DNA of 64,000 nt from Rhizobium sp. SSA_523 (GTDB lineage: Bacteria; Pseudomonadota; Alphaproteobacteria; Rhizobiales; Rhizobiaceae): positions 1,612,001-1,676,000 of the forward strand of contig NZ_CP129382.1 in assembly GCF_030435705.1 (NCBI RefSeq), given 5' to 3'. The notes below the pieces were generated by a model, which searched no databases, was not told where the DNA came from, and was given only the letters and a program-made list of their open reading frames with translations. Position 1 is the first letter of the stretch. The number at the start of each line of letters is the position of its first letter. Positions 1 through 8,585 of this stretch are shown in pieces. A program made the position numbers and the translations under genes.

Positions 1-2
1 GC

Positions 3-431
3 GATCCCGCCAAGGCCTGGATGGATGACGTCGCCTCGCATTACCGGCTCTTCTCGCGTCAGTCCCGGCATCTCGTCGAAGTGCCAGCCAATGAGTCGGC
101 GCATATTGTCGAATGGCTGATGGCCACGACGGGCGTTTCCTTCCGCATTCCCGACCTGTCCGCCGAAGGGCTCGATTTTCTGGGCGCCCGCCTCTATTCC
201 GCCGGCGGCCGGCCGGTCGGCCAGCTGATCTACCGCAATCGCGACGGCGATATCATCGGCATTTCCTTTGCCAAGAATATCGCGCCGATCGAGAGCGACA
301 TGCGCGAGGTCATTCGCGACGATATCGGCATGGTCGCCTGGCAGGGGCTTCAGGCAAGCTACGTCGTAACCGGCCCCTCTTCCGACGCCTTCCTCGACAC
401 GCTGGCAGGCAAGGTCGCCCGCATCATCTGA
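3..431 (+). CDS. Anti-sigma factor, C-terminal part (5' end outside window)
   Basis: The reading frame is open from the window edge; the first in-frame ATG (position 21) sits inside a continuous frame (D-P-A-K-A-W before it), so this is the C-terminal ~142 residues of a longer protein. The visible part resembles the extracytoplasmic portion of alphaproteobacterial transmembrane anti-sigma factors (COG5662 type): a WMDDVASHYRLFSRQ-like segment, then a compact alpha/beta domain with VGQLIYRNRDGDIIGISF. In the family the N-terminal part binds an ECF sigma factor and a single membrane helix follows; neither is visible here. The gene ends 26 bases before the convergent chemoreceptor gene. Confidence 0.6.
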   Translation, partial: DPAKAWMDDVASHYRLFSRQSRHLVEVPANESAHIVEWLMATTGVSFRIPDLSAEGLDFLGARLYSAGGRPVGQLIYRNRDGDIIGISFAKNIAPIESDMREVIRDDIGMVAWQGLQASYVVTGPSSDAFLDTLAGKVARII

Positions 432-456
432 CGCAGGGCGTGGCCGATACCGGGCG

Positions 457-2148
457 TCAGGCGACCTGACGACGGTGCGCGGCCGTCATGTCCTCGCTCG
501 TTGCCGAAACCTTGAAGCGCCCGATCATCTCATAGAGGCTCGCCGCTTCCGCAGCCAGGGTCTGGGCCGCCGCATTGGCTTCCTCGACGGTGGAGGCATT
601 CTTCTGCGACACCTTGTCGAGGCTGCCAATGGCGGCATTGATCTCGTTGATTCCCACCGACTGCTCGCGCGCGGCCGCAGAGATCGCCTGGACATTGCCG
701 TCCACGTCCAAAACCTTGCGCACGATCTCGCGCAGTGCTTCGCCTGTATTGGCCACCAGCGTGACGCCGTGTTCGACGGACGAGGCCGAGGCGGCAATCA
801 GCGCCTTGATCTCCTTCGCCGCCTGCGCCGAGCGCTGCGCCAGTTCCCGGACCTCCTGCGCCACGACGGCAAAACCCTTGCCGGCCTCGCCGGCGCGCGC
901 TGCCTCCACACCGGCATTGAGCGCGAGCAGATTGGTCTGGAAGGCGATCTCATCGATCACCGAGATGATGTTCTCGATCTCCTTGGACGAGGTGACGATC
1001 CGCCCCATGGCCTCGGTGGCATCGCGCACGATCTTGCCCGAGGCCTCGGCCGATTGCCGGGTGGCGCTGACAAGCTGGCTTGCCTGGCCGGCGCTGACGC
1101 TGGAATCGCGGACCGTCGTGGCGATCTGTTCGACAGCGGCCGCCGTCTCCTCGACGGACGCCGCCTGATGTTCGGAATTGCGGGCAATATCGTCGGAGAC
1201 GGAGCGGATCACCGCGGCATTGGCGGCCAGAACCTCGGCCGAATGCTGGATGGAGCCCACCGTGGCCTCCAGCGCCCGCGCCGCAGCATTGAAATCCTGC
1301 CGCGTGCGCTCCAGTGCCGTATCGATGGGCGTGTTGATCTCCACTGTCAGATCGCCCGATGCCAGCCGGCCTATGGCATCGCCGATCGTCTCGACGGCCT
1401 GCATGCGCGCGGTGATATCGGTCGCAACCTTGATGACCTTGTAGACGAGGCCGCGGGAGTTGAAGACCGGCGTATAGGCCGCCTGGATCCAGACGCGCCG
1501 ACCGCCTTTGCCGATCCGCACGAAATTATCGGCAATATATTCCCCTGCCCGCAGCCGGTCCCAGAACCGCGCATAATCGCTGGTCGCCACATAGGCCGGA
1601 TCGCAGAACAGGCGGTGGAACTGTCCGACCACCTCATCCGCCCGATAGCCCATGGCGGATAGGAAATTGTCGTTGACCTTCGAGACGCGGCCATCGGGCT
1701 CGAATTCGATGATCGCCTGGGACTGATCGATGGCCCGCAGGCGGTTGCCGTCGTTCAGCGCCTGGATGCGGCTTGTCGTGATGTCGCTGGCGATCTTCAG
1801 CACGCGGACGACCTTGGAGCCGCGGAAGACCGGATTATAAGTTGCTTCGATCCAGATGTCTTCGCCGGACTTCTTCTGCCGGCGAAACTGTCCGCTCTTG
1901 AAGTGACCGGCGGCCAGATCGCTCCAGAAGGCATTGTAATCCGGCGCGGAGCGGATGGCTTCTTCGCAGAACATGCGATGGTGCTGGCCGACGATCTCGG
2001 TCAGCTGGTAGCCCAGCGTCTTGCAGAAATTCTCGTTTGCGTTCAGCACCGTGCCGCTGGGGGAGAACCAGATCATCGCCTGCGAGCGCGAGATGGCCTT
2101 CATTTCCTCGCTGCAATTCGACCCTCTCAGGAATCCGCCCAATGCCAT
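457..2148 (-). CDS. Methyl-accepting chemotaxis protein with two PAS domains, cytoplasmic
   Basis: A 563-residue soluble chemoreceptor. Two PAS domains lie in tandem (about residues 15-125 and 135-248), each followed by a PAC-like segment ([12 protein letters not shown] and [12 protein letters not shown]). A HAMP-like stretch (about 250-305) and a full signalling domain with the conserved hairpin follow ([20 protein letters not shown], around residue 395). No signal peptide or membrane helix is visible, so it should sense an internal cue, possibly redox or oxygen through PAS cofactors, and act on CheA. The start is supported by a purine-rich stretch (GGGGAGATAGGC) just before the ATG. It appears monocistronic. 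The cognate che operon is not in the window. Confidence 0.92.
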   Translation of the reverse strand: MALGGFLRGSNCSEEMKAISRSQAMIWFSPSGTVLNANENFCKTLGYQLTEIVGQHHRMFCEEAIRSAPDYNAFWSDLAAGHFKSGQFRRQKKSGEDIWIEATYNPVFRGSKVVRVLKIASDITTSRIQALNDGNRLRAIDQSQAIIEFEPDGRVSKVNDNFLSAMGYRADEVVGQFHRLFCDPAYVATSDYARFWDRLRAGEYIADNFVRIGKGGRRVWIQAAYTPVFNSRGLVYKVIKVATDITARMQAVETIGDAIGRLASGDLTVEINTPIDTALERTRQDFNAAARALEATVGSIQHSAEVLAANAAVIRSVSDDIARNSEHQAASVEETAAAVEQIATTVRDSSVSAGQASQLVSATRQSAEASGKIVRDATEAMGRIVTSSKEIENIISVIDEIAFQTNLLALNAGVEAARAGEAGKGFAVVAQEVRELAQRSAQAAKEIKALIAASASSVEHGVTLVANTGEALREIVRKVLDVDGNVQAISAAAREQSVGINEINAAIGSLDKVSQKNASTVEEANAAAQTLAAEAASLYEMIGRFKVSATSEDMTAAHRRQVA

Positions 2149-2344
2149 TGCCTATCTCCCCTATGTGTAAAGCGTATTCAACCGGAGATAGATTTCGCAA
2201 TTGCTAAAAGACAATTTGAATAAGTGAGGGGTTATAAATTGTAGAAGGCGCTCAAGAACGAGCGGACGAAAATCCGCCTCGTGAGGCTGTTTTCCGAGCG
2301 GTTAACGCAAATCCCGCCGGTCATCCTCCTACCGGCCTTCACCA

Positions 2345-3211
2345 TCATCGATGTGCGAAGCGCCGCGCCGAGGTGACAAGCGCAACTGTAACGAGCGTCA
2401 CGGCGAGCATTGCGGGGCTCACCGCCTCTCCAAGCAGGAGGGCCGAAAGAAGGAGCCCGAAGAAGGGCTGGAGCAATTGCAACTGGCCCACCGAAGCGGT
2501 TCCGCCGAGGGCCAGGCCGCGATACCAGAAGACGAAGCCGATCAGCATGCTGAAGACGGAGACATAGGCCAATCCGCCCCAGGCAGCGGCACCGATGCGT
2601 GAGAAATCGCCCGGAATGGTCGCAAGCGCGATGGCGGCCATCAGCGGCAGTGCGACGATGAGCGACCAGCAGATCACCTGCCAGCCGCCGAGGCGGCGCG
2701 ATAGCCTTGCGCCTTCGGCATAGCCGAGGCCGCAGACGAGAATGGCGAGGATCATCAGGATGTCGCCGGACAAGGCGCCGCCGCCCCCGGAAACAAGAGC
2801 GAAGCCGGCCACGCAGCCGCTTCCCGCCAGGGCAAAGATCCAGAACAGCGGCCTTGGCCGCTCCCCGCCCCGGATCACGCCGAACACGGCGGTCGCCAAA
2901 GGCAGCAGGCCGATAAAGACGATCGACCGCGCCGATGTCATGCTCTGCAGTGCCAGAGCCGTCAGAAGCGGGAAGCCGACGACGACGCCGAGCGCGATGA
3001 CCAGGAGGGACGGAAGGTCGGCGACAGCCGGCCGCGGCCGGCGCAAGGCGGACAGGAGGAGGCCCGCCAGCACGGCTGCGATCACGGCGCGCGCGGATGT
3101 CAGGAACAGTGGCGACAGATCCGTCACCGCAATGCGCGTCGCCGGCAGTGAGCCACTGAAGATCACGACGCCGAGAAGCCCGCTGATCCAGCCATCCGTT
3201 GCATCCTTCAT
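2345..3211 (-). CDS. EamA/DMT-family permease
   Basis: A 288-residue inner-membrane protein of the drug/metabolite transporter superfamily, with about ten hydrophobic segments arranged as two EamA repeats (TRIAVTDLSPLFLTSARAVIAA in the first; VFSMLIGFVFWYRGLALGG and QLQLLQPFFGLLLSALLLGE in the second). The start at 3211 (MKDATDGW) is preferred to longer in-frame options because GGGGACGG precedes it and upstream residues look non-coding. It is divergent from the MocR-type regulator at 3379. Such permeases paired with MocR regulators often export or import the metabolite sensed by the regulator; the substrate cannot be read from sequence. Confidence 0.88.
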   Translation of the reverse strand: MKDATDGWISGLLGVVIFSGSLPATRIAVTDLSPLFLTSARAVIAAVLAGLLLSALRRPRPAVADLPSLLVIALGVVVGFPLLTALALQSMTSARSIVFIGLLPLATAVFGVIRGGERPRPLFWIFALAGSGCVAGFALVSGGGGALSGDILMILAILVCGLGYAEGARLSRRLGGWQVICWSLIVALPLMAAIALATIPGDFSRIGAAAWGGLAYVSVFSMLIGFVFWYRGLALGGTASVGQLQLLQPFFGLLLSALLLGEAVSPAMLAVTLVTVALVTSARRFAHR

Positions 3212-3322
3212 CCGTCCCCGCTTTCGCTGTCGTTCTGCCCCATCCCATCGTCGACGGGCGGCTTCGAGTGGTGAGTCTGGACAGAAAATGCGACGGGCGG
3301 TCTGGCAAAGACAGGCACAAAT

Positions 3323-3346
3323 CTGTACAATTTGGACAAACTGTAC
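3323..3346. promoter_or_regulatory. Direct repeat CTGTAC-N12-CTGTAC, candidate MocR operator
   Basis: Two identical CTGTAC hexamers (3323-3328 and 3341-3346) are separated by 12 bases in the short space between the divergent permease and MocR genes. A TTGGACAAA element lies between them. MocR regulators commonly bind directly repeated half-sites in such divergent promoters. Assignment to this regulator is inference from position. Confidence 0.4.
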
Positions 3347-3378
3347 TGAAACATTTGCCCATACAGACTGGAGACGGC

Positions 3379-4782
3379 ATGGCTGAAGGTCACGCCAACC
3401 GAACCGTTCATCTTGTCGAGGCCATGCGCCGGCGCATTGCCGGCCGGGCGCTGATGCCGGGCGACCGCCTGCCTTCGGTGCGCGCCTTCGCCAAGACCAT
3501 GGCAGTTTCGCCGAGCACTGTCGTGGAAGCCTATGACCGGCTGGTCGCCGAAGGCCTGATCCGGGCGGTGCGCGGCGCCGGCTTTTTCGTCCGTGACCAG
3601 GTCTCCCAGCCTTTGACCCTGATGGCAGCCGAAACCCCGCCGCAAAGGGCCGTCGATCCCTTCTGGGTCTCCCGCCAATCGCTGGATGCCGACGAGACCA
3701 CGCTGAAACCCGGTTGCGGCTGGCTGCCGCCGGACTGGCTGCCACATGAAGCCATCAGCCGCGCTCTGCGGCATCTGGCGCGCAGCGACGCGGCGCTGTT
3801 GTGCGACTATGGCAGCACGCGCGGCCTTCAGGCCCTGCGCCGCCTGCTGCTCGCACGTTTCGAGGAGGAGCGGCTGAGCCTCGGCTCCGAACAGATCCTT
3901 CTGACGTCCAGCGGCACCCAGGCGCTGGATCTGGTGTGCCGCTTCCTGTTGCGCCCGGGTGATACCGTGCTGATCGACGATCCCTGCTACTTCAACTTCC
4001 AGGCTCTGCTGAAAGCCCATCAGTCTGCCGTCATCGGTGTGCGCTATACCGAAAACGGGCCTGACATGACCGAGTTCGAAGCAATCCTTCGCGAGAGGCA
4101 GCCGAAACTCTATCTAACCAATTCGGCTCTCCACAACCCGACGGGTGCTACGCTTTCCCCGCACACGGCCCACCGCATGCTCTCTCTGGCGGCCGAGCAC
4201 CGGATGACCATTGTCGAGGACGATATTTTTGCGGATCTGGAGCCGGAGCCCTCGGTGCGGCTGGCGGTGCTGGATGGCCTGACGCATGTCATCCGGATCG
4301 GCAGCTTTTCGAAAACGCTCTCCGCCTCGCTCCGATGCGGCTACATCGCGGCGCGTCCGGACTGGATCGAAGGTCTGATCGACCTGCAGGTGGCGACGCA
4401 ATTCGGCGGGCCGAGCCCCTTGACGGCTGGGGTGATCGCGGAGGTGCTTGGCTCCGGCAGTTATCGCAAGCATCTGGAGGCCCTGCGCCGACGCCTGGCG
4501 CACCAGCGCAGCGAGGTGGCGGACCGGTTGAAGGCTCTGGGGATCACGCCGGTGCTGATGCCGCGGGGCGGCTTCTATCTCTGGTGCCGACTACCGGCTT
4601 CCTGCTCTTCCACCGCCCTTGCCCAGACGGCGCTTGCCGAAGGGCTTGTGCTCGCACCCGGCAATGTCTTCAGCATTGGCCAGAGCGCCGACCAGCTGAT
4701 GCGCTTCAACACCGCCCAGATGAGCGATCGGCGGATCGACCTGATCCTGGCAAGGGCCCTGCAAGCGCAATCCGGCGCGTGA
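3379..4782 (+). CDS. MocR-type GntR regulator with aminotransferase-like domain
   Basis: A 467-residue fusion of an N-terminal winged-helix GntR domain (about residues 8-75; LPSVRAFAKTMAVSPSTVVEAY is the recognition region) and a fold-type I PLP domain (about 100-460). The PLP region shows HNPTGAT, a D-x-x-Y-F segment and SFSKTLSASLRCGY with the probable Schiff-base lysine. In the MocR/PdxR/GabR family the second domain binds PLP and an amino-compound effector. I chose ATG 3379 because GGAGAC precedes it and the GntR domain starts right after; earlier in-frame codons run through the intergenic operator. The adjacent divergent permease is the likely target. Confidence 0.9.
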   Translation: MAEGHANRTVHLVEAMRRRIAGRALMPGDRLPSVRAFAKTMAVSPSTVVEAYDRLVAEGLIRAVRGAGFFVRDQVSQPLTLMAAETPPQRAVDPFWVSRQSLDADETTLKPGCGWLPPDWLPHEAISRALRHLARSDAALLCDYGSTRGLQALRRLLLARFEEERLSLGSEQILLTSSGTQALDLVCRFLLRPGDTVLIDDPCYFNFQALLKAHQSAVIGVRYTENGPDMTEFEAILRERQPKLYLTNSALHNPTGATLSPHTAHRMLSLAAEHRMTIVEDDIFADLEPEPSVRLAVLDGLTHVIRIGSFSKTLSASLRCGYIAARPDWIEGLIDLQVATQFGGPSPLTAGVIAEVLGSGSYRKHLEALRRRLAHQRSEVADRLKALGITPVLMPRGGFYLWCRLPASCSSTALAQTALAEGLVLAPGNVFSIGQSADQLMRFNTAQMSDRRIDLILARALQAQSGA

Positions 4783-4792
4783 CGCGCCGGAT
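4770..4792 (+). terminator. Perfect hairpin spanning the mocR stop codon
   Basis: ATCCGGCGCG (4770-4779) and CGCGCCGGAT (4783-4792) form a perfect 10-bp stem whose loop is the TGA stop codon of the regulator gene. No clear T tract follows, so it may be an mRNA-stabilising 3' stem or a weak terminator between the convergent mocR and leuA genes. Confidence 0.45.
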
Positions 4793-4881
4793 GCTAGTGT
4801 CTTCGGTCAGGCGTCATGGCCGGCCGGCTTGTGTGGCGAAGCGCGGCGCGATCGTTCAGACAGACCCGCCACGCCCCTCTT

Positions 4882-6618
4882 TCACCGCGTGGCAAGCACG
4901 CGATTGGCCGCGGACACGATGGCTTCCAGCGACGCGGTCACGATGTTCTTGTTGATGCCTGCGCCGAAAAGCTTGCCGCCGGCATGCTCCACCTCGACAT
5001 AGGCGATGGCCGCGGCATTCGACCCGTGCTGCAGCGAATGCTCGGAATAATCGGCCACCGACAGATCCGTGCCGAGATAGAGCGACAGCGCGTTGATGAA
5101 GCCGTCGATCGGGCCCGTGCCTTTGCCCTCGATCCGCTTCACCTCGCCGCCATCGGTGATCTCCGCGGCCACAACCCGGATGCCCTTCTGATCTGTACCG
5201 GCTGGATAGGTGTGGTGGTCGACGAATTTGATGCGGCCTTCCGGCTGCTCGACATAGCGTTCGATGAAACGCTCAAAGATGCGCCTGGACGGAAGCTCCG
5301 TGCCTTCTTCATCGGTGATGCGCTGGATATCCTCGCGGAATTCGACCTGCAGATTGCGCGGCAGGTTGATGCCGTAATCCTGGCTGAGGATATAGGCGAT
5401 GCCACCTTTGCCGGACTGCGAGTTGATGCGGATGATCGCCTCATAGGTCCGGCCGACATCCTGAGGGTCGATCGGCAGATAGGGAACCTCCCAGATTGAC
5501 GAATTGGCCTTTTTGATCGCCTTCATGCCCTTGTTGATCGCATCCTGGTGCGAGCCGGAAAAGGCGGTATAGACCAATTCGCCCACATAGGGATGGCGCT
5601 CGGGTATGACCATCTCGTTCGAATATTCGTAAACCGCCTTGATGCGCTCGATATCCGTGCAATCCAGCTGCGGATCGACACCCTGGGTATACATGTTGAG
5701 CGCCAGCGTCACCACGTCGACATTGCCGGTCCGCTCGCCATTGCCGAACAGCGTTCCCTCGACACGATCCGCACCGGCCATCAAGCCGAGTTCGGTGGCG
5801 GCAATGCCGGTGCCGCGGTCGTTATGCGGATGCAGCGAGATGATGATGTTCTCGCGATTGTCGATATTGCGGCACATCCATTCGATCTGGTCGGCATAGA
5901 TATTGGGCGTGGCCATTTCCACGGTCGATGGCAGGTTCAGGATCAGCTTGTTGTCCGGCGTGGGCTTCACCTCGGCAATCACCGCATTGCAGATTTCCAG
6001 GGCCACGTCCAGCTCCGTGCCGGTGAAGCTTTCCGGCGAATATTCGAAGCGGAAGCCGCCATTGTCGCCGGTCGCCGCCTTGGTCGACATGTCCATGATC
6101 ATCTTGGCCGCATCGACCGCGATCTGCTTGATGCCTCCCACATCCTTGGCAAACACGACGCGCCGCTGCAATTCGGAGGTGGAATTGTAGAAATGGATGA
6201 TCGGTCGATGCGCGCCTTCCAGCGCCTCGAATGTGCGGGTGATCAGTTCGGGCCGGCATTGCACCAGAACCTGCAGCGACACATCCGCAGGCACATTGCC
6301 CTCTTCGACGCACCAGCGGGCGAAATCGAAATCCGTCTGCGAGGCGGAGGGGAAACCGATCTCGATCTCCTTGAAGCCCATATCGAGCAGCAGCTTGAAC
6401 ATGCGCGCCTTGCGGTCGTGCCCCATCGGGTTGACCAGAGATTGGTTGCCGTCGCGCAGGTCGACAGAACACCAGATCGGCGCCTTGTCGATGACCTTGG
6501 AGGGCCAGGTGCGATCCGGAATGTCGATGGTGGGATAGGGACGATATTTGCGGGAGGCGTCGGCCATGCCCTTCATGCCGGAAGAGACAGGCGTGGCGGT
6601 GGAATTCTTGGCATCCAT
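4882..6618 (-). CDS. leuA: 2-isopropylmalate synthase
   Basis: LeuA condenses acetyl-CoA with 2-oxoisovalerate, the first committed step of leucine synthesis, in the cytoplasm. The 578-residue protein carries the HMGL-like catalytic barrel with WCSVDLRDGNQSL near the N terminus, the metal-binding HPHNDRGTG motif, GNGERTGN, and a C-terminal regulatory domain (about 440-578; GPIDGFINALS) expected to bind leucine. Length and motifs fit the longer class of LeuA seen in rhizobia. Start 6618 (MDAKNSTA) follows a good AAGGAG; a longer in-frame extension to 6726 crosses the leader region and is rejected. A leucine-rich leader peptide gene lies upstream on the same strand, which suggests attenuation control. 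Confidence 0.95.
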   Translation of the reverse strand: MDAKNSTATPVSSGMKGMADASRKYRPYPTIDIPDRTWPSKVIDKAPIWCSVDLRDGNQSLVNPMGHDRKARMFKLLLDMGFKEIEIGFPSASQTDFDFARWCVEEGNVPADVSLQVLVQCRPELITRTFEALEGAHRPIIHFYNSTSELQRRVVFAKDVGGIKQIAVDAAKMIMDMSTKAATGDNGGFRFEYSPESFTGTELDVALEICNAVIAEVKPTPDNKLILNLPSTVEMATPNIYADQIEWMCRNIDNRENIIISLHPHNDRGTGIAATELGLMAGADRVEGTLFGNGERTGNVDVVTLALNMYTQGVDPQLDCTDIERIKAVYEYSNEMVIPERHPYVGELVYTAFSGSHQDAINKGMKAIKKANSSIWEVPYLPIDPQDVGRTYEAIIRINSQSGKGGIAYILSQDYGINLPRNLQVEFREDIQRITDEEGTELPSRRIFERFIERYVEQPEGRIKFVDHHTYPAGTDQKGIRVVAAEITDGGEVKRIEGKGTGPIDGFINALSLYLGTDLSVADYSEHSLQHGSNAAAIAYVEVEHAGGKLFGAGINKNIVTASLEAIVSAANRVLATR

Positions 6619-6727
6619 TTTTTCTTCTCCTTCGCGTCCAGCGTCGGCGCCAGTGTCAAACTGTGTCAAAACCTGTGCCAGTATCCTGTGGCAAAAGCCT
6701 GTTACAGCGCCGCGACGATGGATCAAG

Positions 6728-6741
6728 GCCTCAGAGGAGGC
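6728..6741 (-). terminator. Candidate attenuator hairpin before leuA
   Basis: On the leuA-sense strand GCCTC-CTCT-GAGGC forms a short perfect stem-loop about 110 bases before the leuA start. It is mutually exclusive with pairing of its CCTCCTC strand to GAGGAGC of the upstream hairpin. No U tract follows, so whether it terminates transcription is unproven. Confidence 0.35.
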
Positions 6742-6770
6742 TTTTGGTCTTCAAACGGGGGATTTTGTGC

Positions 6771-6814
6771 GAGGAGCTCATGCCGGCAGGCTGTTCGGCC
6801 GCCGGGCGCTCCTC
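6771..6814 (-). promoter_or_regulatory. Long stem-loop in the leuA leader
   Basis: GAGGAGC and GCTCCTC pair at the outer ends, with CCGGC/GCCGG and GGC/GCC helices inside, giving a strong compound hairpin. Its first strand overlaps the stop codon region of the leucine-rich leader peptide, the position expected for a structure controlled by ribosome stalling. Confidence 0.5.
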
Positions 6815-6890
6815 AACGGACCCGGCAACCGCGGATAAGGCCGAGAAGAAGAAGCGAGTTTAGGGCGAACGAAGACGCGCGGTGTGCCAT
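6813..6890 (-). CDS. Leucine-rich leader peptide of leuA
   Basis: A 25-codon reading frame on the leuA-sense strand encodes a peptide with the core ALNSLLLLGLIRG: six leucines among nine residues, four of them consecutive. It ends about 195 bases before leuA and its stop codon falls at the base of a strong hairpin. Clustered codons for the pathway's end product ahead of stem-loops are the hallmark of transcription attenuation. The same frame has upstream ATGs at 6938 and 6950. I prefer 6890 because a weak promoter-like element (TTGCAC, 17 bases, TATGTC) would start transcription near 6940. No strong Shine-Dalgarno sequence is visible, so the start is uncertain. Confidence 0.65.
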   Translation of the reverse strand: MAHRASSFALNSLLLLGLIRGCRVR

Positions 6891-7060
6891 CCGGCCCGCG
6901 GCGTATGAAGCAGCAATGATGTCGCCCGAATTCTTCATGTCACGAGACATAACGCGAGACGAAGGACAGTGCAAGAGGGCGCGCCGTCCTTCAATGCTCG
7001 TTCATGCCGTTCCGATAAGGCTGCCCGGAGCGCCCACCGGCTTTCGCGACCCGCCGCAGC

Positions 7061-8239
7061 TCAACCGGATGCGAAGATCCGCTTCAGACCGAGCATCAGC
7101 CCGCCGGCGAGAAGCCCCCAGAAAGCGCCGGAAATGCCGGCAAAGGCCGTTCCCGATGCGGTGACGAGAAAGGTGAGCGCCGCCGCCTCGCGCATATCGG
7201 CATCGCGGAAGGCGGCCTGGGCGGCGCTGGAAAAGGCACCGATCAGGGCCAGGCCCGCCACCGCCTGCAGCAGGATGGGCGGCGACAAAGCGACGAAGGC
7301 AATGATGCCGGAGGCCAGCAGGCCGAAGAAGATGTAGCCGATGCCGGCAATGATGGCCGACCAGTAGCGGCGGGCGGGATCCGGATGCGCCTCCTCGCTG
7401 GCGCACATGGCCGCCGTGATCGCCGCCAGATTGACCGGCACGCCGCCGAAGATCGCGCCAATGGCGGAAAAGGCGCCGGTGGCGACGAACAGCGGATTGG
7501 GCGCCGGTTCATATCCGTTCACCTTCAGGATCGCTATGCCCGGAATGTTCTGCGAGGCCATGGTGACGATGAAGAGCGGAATGGCGATCGATATGAAGCC
7601 GTTCAGGGTGAAGACCGGCATGACCGCGATCAGCTGCGGATGGATCGAATGTCCGAGCTGCGCAAGCACATCGGCCGGCAGATCGACGCCGAGCACCAGC
7701 ACGCCGGCAAAGGCCAGAAGCGCGGCCGGCACGGCCCAGATCCGGCGCCAGATCACCACCACGATCCAGGTCAGCACGATGGGAAGGCCGAGGAAAGGGT
7801 TGAAGGCCACCGCCTTGACCGGCGCCAGACACAGATTGACGAGGATGCCGGCCAGCATGGCATTGGCAAGCGGAGCCGGGATCATGCGGATGGCGCGCCC
7901 GAGCGGGGAGAAGAGGCCGGACAGGACGATCAACCCTGCCGCGAGCAGGAAAGCGCCGACTGCGACGGGAAAACCACCTTCCACCATGCCCACGCCAGCC
8001 AGAAGAGCCGCTCCCGGCGTCGACCAGGCGATGCTGATCGGCATGCGCTTCCACACCGCCAGGAGAATCGCCAGCACACCCATCAGGACGGAGAGCACGA
8101 GAAGCGCCGACGCCACCTCATCCGGGCTTGCGCCCATGGCCGTCAAACCCTGCATGATGACCGCAAAGGAGCTGACGAAACCAACAAAGGCGGCAAGCAG
8201 CCCCATGATCGAGGCCTGGACTGACAGATCTTTGAGCAT
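7061..8239 (-). CDS. benE: BenE-family permease
   Basis: A 392-residue polytopic protein with about 12 hydrophobic segments, matching the benzoate/H+ symporter (BenE) family in length and pattern. Recognisable pieces are STPGAALLAGVG, RMIPAPLANAMLAGILVNLC, FTLNGFISIAIPLFIVTMAS and FGGVPVNLAAITAA. In characterised members it imports benzoate; here no aromatic-degradation genes are adjacent, so the substrate is inferred from family only. The start at 8239 lacks a strong ribosome site; the internal Met 12 (MGLLAAF) is an alternative. It lies upstream of the leuA leader on the same strand but is probably a separate unit. Confidence 0.82.
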   Translation of the reverse strand: MLKDLSVQASIMGLLAAFVGFVSSFAVIMQGLTAMGASPDEVASALLVLSVLMGVLAILLAVWKRMPISIAWSTPGAALLAGVGMVEGGFPVAVGAFLLAAGLIVLSGLFSPLGRAIRMIPAPLANAMLAGILVNLCLAPVKAVAFNPFLGLPIVLTWIVVVIWRRIWAVPAALLAFAGVLVLGVDLPADVLAQLGHSIHPQLIAVMPVFTLNGFISIAIPLFIVTMASQNIPGIAILKVNGYEPAPNPLFVATGAFSAIGAIFGGVPVNLAAITAAMCASEEAHPDPARRYWSAIIAGIGYIFFGLLASGIIAFVALSPPILLQAVAGLALIGAFSSAAQAAFRDADMREAAALTFLVTASGTAFAGISGAFWGLLAGGLMLGLKRIFASG

Positions 8240-8585
8240 GCAAAACCATCCGCATGGCGATTGTTGCGATGGCCGGAGTGAGACCAGAAAGCGAGGGTCT
8301 CGGCAAGTCTCCGCCGGCTCCTTTCCGTTCTCCTCGATCTTTCTCCGCTGGCCCGAAGCTCATTCCCGGCCCGGCCCGGCTTGAACAGGCCTGGCCAGGC
8401 ATGAGCTTCGGGCCAGATAAGCCTCGCCGGCGGCCCAAAGACCGTGGCAAACCTGCCTTCCTGGCGCGCGAGGCGCGCTTTGCCTCTTGCTTTGCGCCCC
8501 CCTTTTGCATACGACCCCCTCCGACGCATTCGGGGCGTCCCGTTCACTTCCGCCGGCAACGGCAGGGTTCACGAAGGATGAAGCC
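8240..8585. other. Intergenic region between benE and nspC
   Basis: About 345 bases without a supported gene, holding the divergent promoters of benE and nspC and a 16-bp inverted repeat (8348-8363/8401-8416). The rest is GC-rich with no clear sigma70 elements. Confidence 0.6.
8348..8416. repeat. Perfect 16-bp inverted repeat upstream of nspC
   Basis: CTGGCCCGAAGCTCAT (8348-8363) and ATGAGCTTCGGGCCAG (8401-8416) are exact reverse complements separated by 37 bases; the interval itself is rich in GGCC/CCGG. In RNA this would be a stable hairpin in the leader of nspC. It may be a RIME-type intergenic palindrome of rhizobia or a regulatory leader. Confidence 0.7.

Noticed and set aside
475..1662. 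395-codon open frame on the plus strand
   Set aside because: Antisense shadow of the chemoreceptor gene; composition is Arg/Gly/His-rich with no recognisable domain.
5548..7164. 538-codon plus-strand frame across leuA and its leader
   Set aside because: Antisense to leuA and to the leader region; no domain, no ribosome site.
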